This document shows positions 6,237-8,927 of a DNA stretch of 8,927 nucleotides, piece after piece. Both the position numbers and the translations under genes were made by a program. The notes beneath the pieces were generated by a model. The model did not search any database and was not told the origin of the DNA. It worked only from the letters and a program-made list of their open reading frames with translations. The stretch's first letter is position 1; each line of letters opens with the position of its first letter. Source of the stretch: Solirubrobacterales bacterium (GTDB lineage: Bacteria > Actinomycetota > Thermoleophilia > Solirubrobacterales > 70-9); NCBI GenBank assembly GCA_013694825.1, contig JACDBR010000279.1:1-8927 (forward strand). Reading direction: 5' to 3'.

Positions 6237-6970
6237 GTGGCCGAGCGAGCGGCACTGATCACGGGTGGGTCGAGCGGGATCGGACTGGCGATCGCGCGAA
6301 CGCTGGGCGAGGAGGGCTACGGCGTCACGCTGGCGGCCCGCGGCGAGGAGCGGCTCACGGAGGCTGCCGAGGGCCTGGCTGGTGATGGCATCGACGTCGA
6401 GACGGTGGCCGCCGACGCGCTCGACGTCGAGGCACTGCGCGGCGTGCTCGAGGCTCACCGGGCGCGCTTCGGGCGTCTCGACGCGCTGGTCAACAATGCG
6501 GGGGTCGGGCTCGGCGGCGAGATCGCTGGATATCCGGTCAAGCGGATCGACGTCCAGCTCGGGCTCAACCTGCGCGCGGCGATCGTTCTGACCGGGGAGG
6601 CGCTGCCGCTGCTGCGCGAGGCCGGCCGCGAGCACGGCAAGGCGCTGATCGTCAACACCGCGTCGATCGCCGGCAAGGCTGGGCAGGCATGGCTCTCGGT
6701 CTACTCAGCGACGAAGGCCGGCGTAATCGGCTTCAGCCAGGCGACGCAGCGCGAGCTCGAGGGACAGGGGATCCGGGTGACCGCGCTGTGCCCGGCTTCG
6801 TCGACACGCCGATGACCGAGTTCGCGCGCGAGCACGTCGCGCAGGAGAAGATGATCCGGCCCTCCGATGTCGGCGAGGCCGTGCGCTTCCTGCTTCACAC
6901 CTCCGCTTCCTGCGTGGTTCCGGAGATCGTGCTCGCCCGCCCGGGCGAGGCACCCTCGGCGGCGTTCTAG
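6237..6970 (+). CDS. Short-chain dehydrogenase/reductase, one frameshift
   Basis: A classical SDR oxidoreductase using NAD(P)H; substrate unknown. Repaired length is 244 residues, normal for the family. The cofactor motif TGGSSGIG is at 9-16, NNAG at 86-89, and the catalytic tetrad N111 (LGLNLR), S143 (NTASIAG), Y156 and K160 (YSATK). R35/R40 near the end of strand 2 (AARGEERL) hint at NADP(H), weakly. After ...RVTALCP (186) the frame is lost at 6792-6796. Adding one G restores CPGFVDTPMTEF, the expected SDR sequence, then PSDVGEAVRFLL and VVPEIVLARPGE to the stop at 6970. Without repair the protein ends 20 nt later and lacks its C-terminal substrate-binding part. The glycosyltransferase GTG follows 4 nt after the stop, so the two are probably one operon. 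Confidence 0.88.
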
Positions 6971-6974
6971 AGGA

Positions 6975-8147
6975 GTGCGTCCACTCGTCTGCGCATTCGG
7001 CGACGCCGGGCACGCCTTTCCCGCGATCGCGCTCGCCCGGGCGCTGGCTCGTCGCGGGCATGAGGTGACGGTCGAGACCTGGGAGCGCTGGCGAGAGACG
7101 GTCGAAGCCGAGGGGCTGAGCTTCCTGCCGGCCGAGGAGTACTCGGTCTACCCCCCTCCCCCGCCGGGCTCGGAGATATCTGCCGGCAGCGCGGCACGGA
7201 TGCTGCTCCCGATGATGCGCGAGCAGCGCTTCGACGTGGTGGTCAGCGACATTCTCACGCTGGCGCCCGCGCTGGCCGCCGAGGCGGCAGGGCTTCGCCG
7301 AGCGACGCTGATCCCGCACGTCCTTCCCTGGGCCGCACCGGGAATGCCCTTCTACTCGTTCGGCGCCCAACCGCCGAGAACGCCCGTGGGTCGCGCGCTC
7401 TGGCGCCGGGCTCTGCCGGTGCTCGAGGGTGGCTATCGGCGCGGGCGGGACGAGCTGAACGAGAGCCGCGCGGAGGTGGGATTGGCACCGACCGAACGGC
7501 TCCATGGCGCGATCAGCCGGGAGCTGGTGCTGGTCGCGACGCTGCCCCAGCTCGAGTATGCGCGTCGCTGGCCGCACCCCGTTCGGGTGACGGGAGCGAT
7601 GGCGTTCGAGCTTCCGCATCCGGACGTTGAGCTGCCGGACGGAGACGAGCCGCTCGTCCTGGTCGCGCCGAGCACGGCGCAGGACCCGGACGGCAGGCTG
7701 GTGCGGATAGCGCTCGAGGCGCTCGCCGACGAGCCGGTTCGGGTGCTGGCGACGACGAACCGCCGCGGCGAGCCGCTGCCGGCGGCGCCCGCCAACGCGA
7801 TGGTGGTCGATTGGCTCTCCTATTCGCAGGCGCTGGGGGTCGCCGACCTGGCCGTCTGTCACGGCGGCCACGGGACGGTGGTGCGCGCGCTCAGCGCCGG
7901 GGTACCACTCGTCTGCTGCCCCGCCGGCGGCGACATGGCCGAGAACGGCGCTCGCGTCGCCTGGACCGGCGCCGGGCTGACGCTTCCCTGGCGATTTACG
8001 CGCCCGGGCCCGCTGCGCGCGGTCGTGCGGCGGGTGCTCGGGGAGCCGGGCTACCAGGCGAGCGCGGAGCGGATTTCAGCCTGGGCACGTGAGCACAACG
8101 GAGCGGAGCGAGGGGCCCAGTTCGTCGAGCGGATGGCTGCCAGGTGA
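6975..8147 (+). CDS. GT1-type (MGT/UGT-like) glycosyltransferase
   Basis: A 390-residue GT-B fold glycosyltransferase that would move a sugar from a nucleotide-sugar to a small-molecule acceptor such as a lipid, terpenoid or aromatic; donor and acceptor are unknown. The N-terminal domain begins VCAFGDAGHAFPAIALARAL, with H13 in the position of the GT1 catalytic base. The C-terminal donor domain has the WLSYSQAL segment, HGGHGT at 296-301 and GGDMAENGARV at 318-328. The usual Asp-Gln pair at the sugar site reads Asp-Met here. GTG 6975 is the only start that keeps the first strand. AGAGGA directly touches it with no spacer, so translation probably depends on coupling to the SDR gene, whose stop is 4 nt upstream. 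No signal peptide or membrane segment is seen. Confidence 0.92.
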   Translation: MRPLVCAFGDAGHAFPAIALARALARRGHEVTVETWERWRETVEAEGLSFLPAEEYSVYPPPPPGSEISAGSAARMLLPMMREQRFDVVVSDILTLAPALAAEAAGLRRATLIPHVLPWAAPGMPFYSFGAQPPRTPVGRALWRRALPVLEGGYRRGRDELNESRAEVGLAPTERLHGAISRELVLVATLPQLEYARRWPHPVRVTGAMAFELPHPDVELPDGDEPLVLVAPSTAQDPDGRLVRIALEALADEPVRVLATTNRRGEPLPAAPANAMVVDWLSYSQALGVADLAVCHGGHGTVVRALSAGVPLVCCPAGGDMAENGARVAWTGAGLTLPWRFTRPGPLRAVVRRVLGEPGYQASAERISAWAREHNGAERGAQFVERMAAR

Positions 8148-8152
8148 GCGCC

Positions 8153-8158
8153 TAGAAT
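8153..8158 (+). promoter_or_regulatory. Possible -10 element of tRNA-Asn
   Basis: TAGAAT, 34 nt before the tRNA 5' end and 5 nt after the glycosyltransferase stop. The -35 region would lie in the coding sequence and is not distinct. Read-through from the glycosyltransferase gene is the alternative. Confidence 0.4.
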
Positions 8159-8192
8159 GCCCCGCCAGGTGTGCCACAAGGGCGCATCAAGA

Positions 8193-8263
8193 TCCCCCGT
8201 GATGTAACGGCAACATGCTTGACTGTTAATCAAGTCTTGGTGGTTCGAATCCACCCGGGGGAG
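8193..8263 (+). tRNA. tRNA-Asn (GTT anticodon)
   Basis: A 71-nt cloverleaf. Acceptor TCCCCCG/CGGGGGA gives 7 pairs with U1-A72 and discriminator G, both typical of tRNA-Asn. The D-arm is ATGT/ACAT with a short 7-nt loop, the anticodon arm is CTTGA-CTGTTAA-TCAAG with GTT at 8225-8227, and the T-arm is GGTGG-TTCGAAT-CCACC. CCA is not encoded. A T5 run follows. Confidence 0.95.
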
Positions 8264-8264
8264 C

Positions 8265-8269
8265 TTTTT
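8265..8269 (+). terminator. T-run after tRNA-Asn
   Basis: TTTTT begins 2 nt after the tRNA, the only such run seen in the window. It may act with the GC-rich acceptor/T-arm as a terminator. Confidence 0.4.
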
Positions 8270-8273
8270 CGAA

Positions 8274-8496
8274 TCAGCCCGGCCCGCTAGCCACCTCCGC
8301 GAGTCCCGCCTCCACCTCGGCGTGGCAGTTCGCACACAAGCAGCATGCACTTCGACGCCTCGGCTCGAAGGTCGGCGATTGAGCGTGTCAGGCCCCGCAG
8401 CCAGAGGTGAAACGACTTCTGCGCGGGATCGAGGTGGTGGAACTGCTTTCGCGTGGTCCTTGACACACATCCGCGACACGCATCACGAGTGCTGGC
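8274..8496 (-). pseudogene. HNH endonuclease remnant, frameshifted and without start
   Basis: About 73 residues of an HNH nuclease of the zinc-ribbon type. CRGC is near residues 7-10, FHHLDPAQKSF carries the first His pair and Asp, GLTRS and EASKCMLL follow, then CANCHAEVEAG supplies the N and final H with the second CxxC. The core reads well only if one base is removed at about 8337 in a GTGTG run; otherwise LLCANC becomes LVCELP. The frame is closed upstream by TGA at 8497-8499, with no ATG or GTG before CRGC, and the dnaG end leaves no room for the usual N-terminal part. It sits between tRNA-Asn (10 nt away, convergent) and the dnaG terminator. It is probably a decayed gene; a fourth sequence error is possible but would not supply the missing start. 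Confidence 0.65.
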
Positions 8497-8504
8497 TCAG
8501 TTCG

Positions 8505-8554
8505 CCGCCGAGAGGCTCGGCGGATCAGCCAGAGGCCTTCCGTCGCAAGGCCTC
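8505..8554 (-). terminator. Two perfect 8-bp hairpins after dnaG
   Basis: GAGGCCTT/AAGGCCTC (8532-8539 with 8547-8554, 7-nt loop) begins inside the dnaG stop codon. Eight nt further on, CCGCCGAG/CTCGGCGG (8505-8512 with 8516-8523, 3-nt loop) forms a second stem. Both are perfect. No U-tract follows. It looks like a bipartite GC-rich terminator for the primase gene. Confidence 0.55.
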
Positions 8555-8927
8555 AGCTCCGGGCTCGCACGATCCTCTCGGCGAGCAGGTTTCGCTGGCG
8601 ATGGAGCTCGACCGGCGGGTCTGCCCCGCTGCGCTCGAGCTCGGAGATCCGGCGCTCGAGCGATGCCTGCTCGAGCTGCATCAGGTTGAGGTCGTAGGCC
8701 TCGCGGCTCGCGGGCTCGACGCCGGCCGACATCACTACGGCGCTGATCACCGAGACGAGCGCCTCGTCGTCGCGCTCGATCCCTTCCATCGGATCGGCAA
8801 GATGGCCGGCGAGCCAGTCTCGGGCGCGGAGGCCGAGCGGCGTCAGCAGCTCATCTCCGATCCGGCCGAGGACCTCGCGGCCGAGCTTGGGGTCGGCGAC
8901 GCACATGCCGAGCAGCGCCCGCTCACG
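8553..8927 (-). CDS. dnaG: DNA primase DnaG, C-terminal part (cut by window edge)
   Basis: The last 124 residues of a protein whose 5' end lies beyond the right edge. It reads RERALLGMCVADPKLGREVL, then LRARDWLAGHLADPMEG, VMSAGVEPASREAY and a long charged helix LEQASLERRISELERS...ELHRQRNLLAERI. This matches the helical C-terminal domain of actinobacterial DnaG, which binds the replicative helicase DnaB; the catalytic TOPRIM and zinc domains would be upstream, outside the window. The assignment rests on overall pattern, since this domain has few fixed residues. The stop lies in a strong hairpin. The tight end and high GC third positions indicate an intact gene end. Confidence 0.72.
   Translation of the reverse strand, partial: RERALLGMCVADPKLGREVLGRIGDELLTPLGLRARDWLAGHLADPMEGIERDDEALVSVISAVVMSAGVEPASREAYDLNLMQLEQASLERRISELERSGADPPVELHRQRNLLAERIVRARS

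Noticed and set aside
6705..7871. - strand open frame (388 codons)
   Set aside because: It is antisense to the SDR and glycosyltransferase genes; Arg-rich without motifs.
8051..8479. - strand open frame (142 codons) spanning the tRNA-Asn
   Set aside because: It translates the tRNA gene itself and is out of frame with the HNH motifs over most of its length.
1..8927. CRISPR array, insertion sequence, toxin-antitoxin or defence operon
   Set aside because: No regularly spaced repeats, terminal inverted repeats with a transposase, or recognised effector pairs were found. The only nuclease is the broken HNH remnant.

Overview
This is a GC-rich (roughly 70% by eye), densely coding bacterial segment. 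GTG starts are common, genes are tightly packed, neither tRNA gene encodes CCA, and the protein families match Actinomycetota, probably a Thermoleophilia/Solirubrobacterales-like lineage. The lineage is inferred from protein style only.

Layout. 1-1285 (+): a small putative zinc-binding protein, a hypothetical protein broken by a 4-bp duplication, and an FKBP-type prolyl isomerase. 1332-1766 (+): a small lipoprotein, which overlaps tail to tail with a Baeyer-Villiger-type flavin monooxygenase (1749-3231, -) carrying one frameshift. 3257-3484 (-): an open coding-like stretch with no usable start, ending at the 3' end of a CAU tRNA gene (3485-3558, -). 3701-6116 (-): a lipoprotein with a thioredoxin-like domain and an unusual C-x4-C motif, then a cytochrome P450. 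6237-8147 (+), divergent from these: a short-chain dehydrogenase (one frameshift) closely followed by a GT1-type glycosyltransferase. Then tRNA-Asn (8193-8263, +), a frameshifted HNH-nuclease remnant (8274-8496, -), two strong hairpins, and the 3' end of a probable dnaG primase gene (8553-8927, -) running off the window.

How they work together. P450, BVMO, SDR and glycosyltransferase make a plausible small-molecule oxidation and glycosylation set, but no scaffold-building enzyme, transporter or regulator is visible, so a pathway is not shown. The firmest observations are four separate apparent indels that break otherwise good reading frames, and a recurring pattern of GC-rich hairpins without U-tracts beginning in or just after stop codons. 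I see no CRISPR array, insertion sequence, phage module or complete defence system, and I cannot claim a new multi-gene system.
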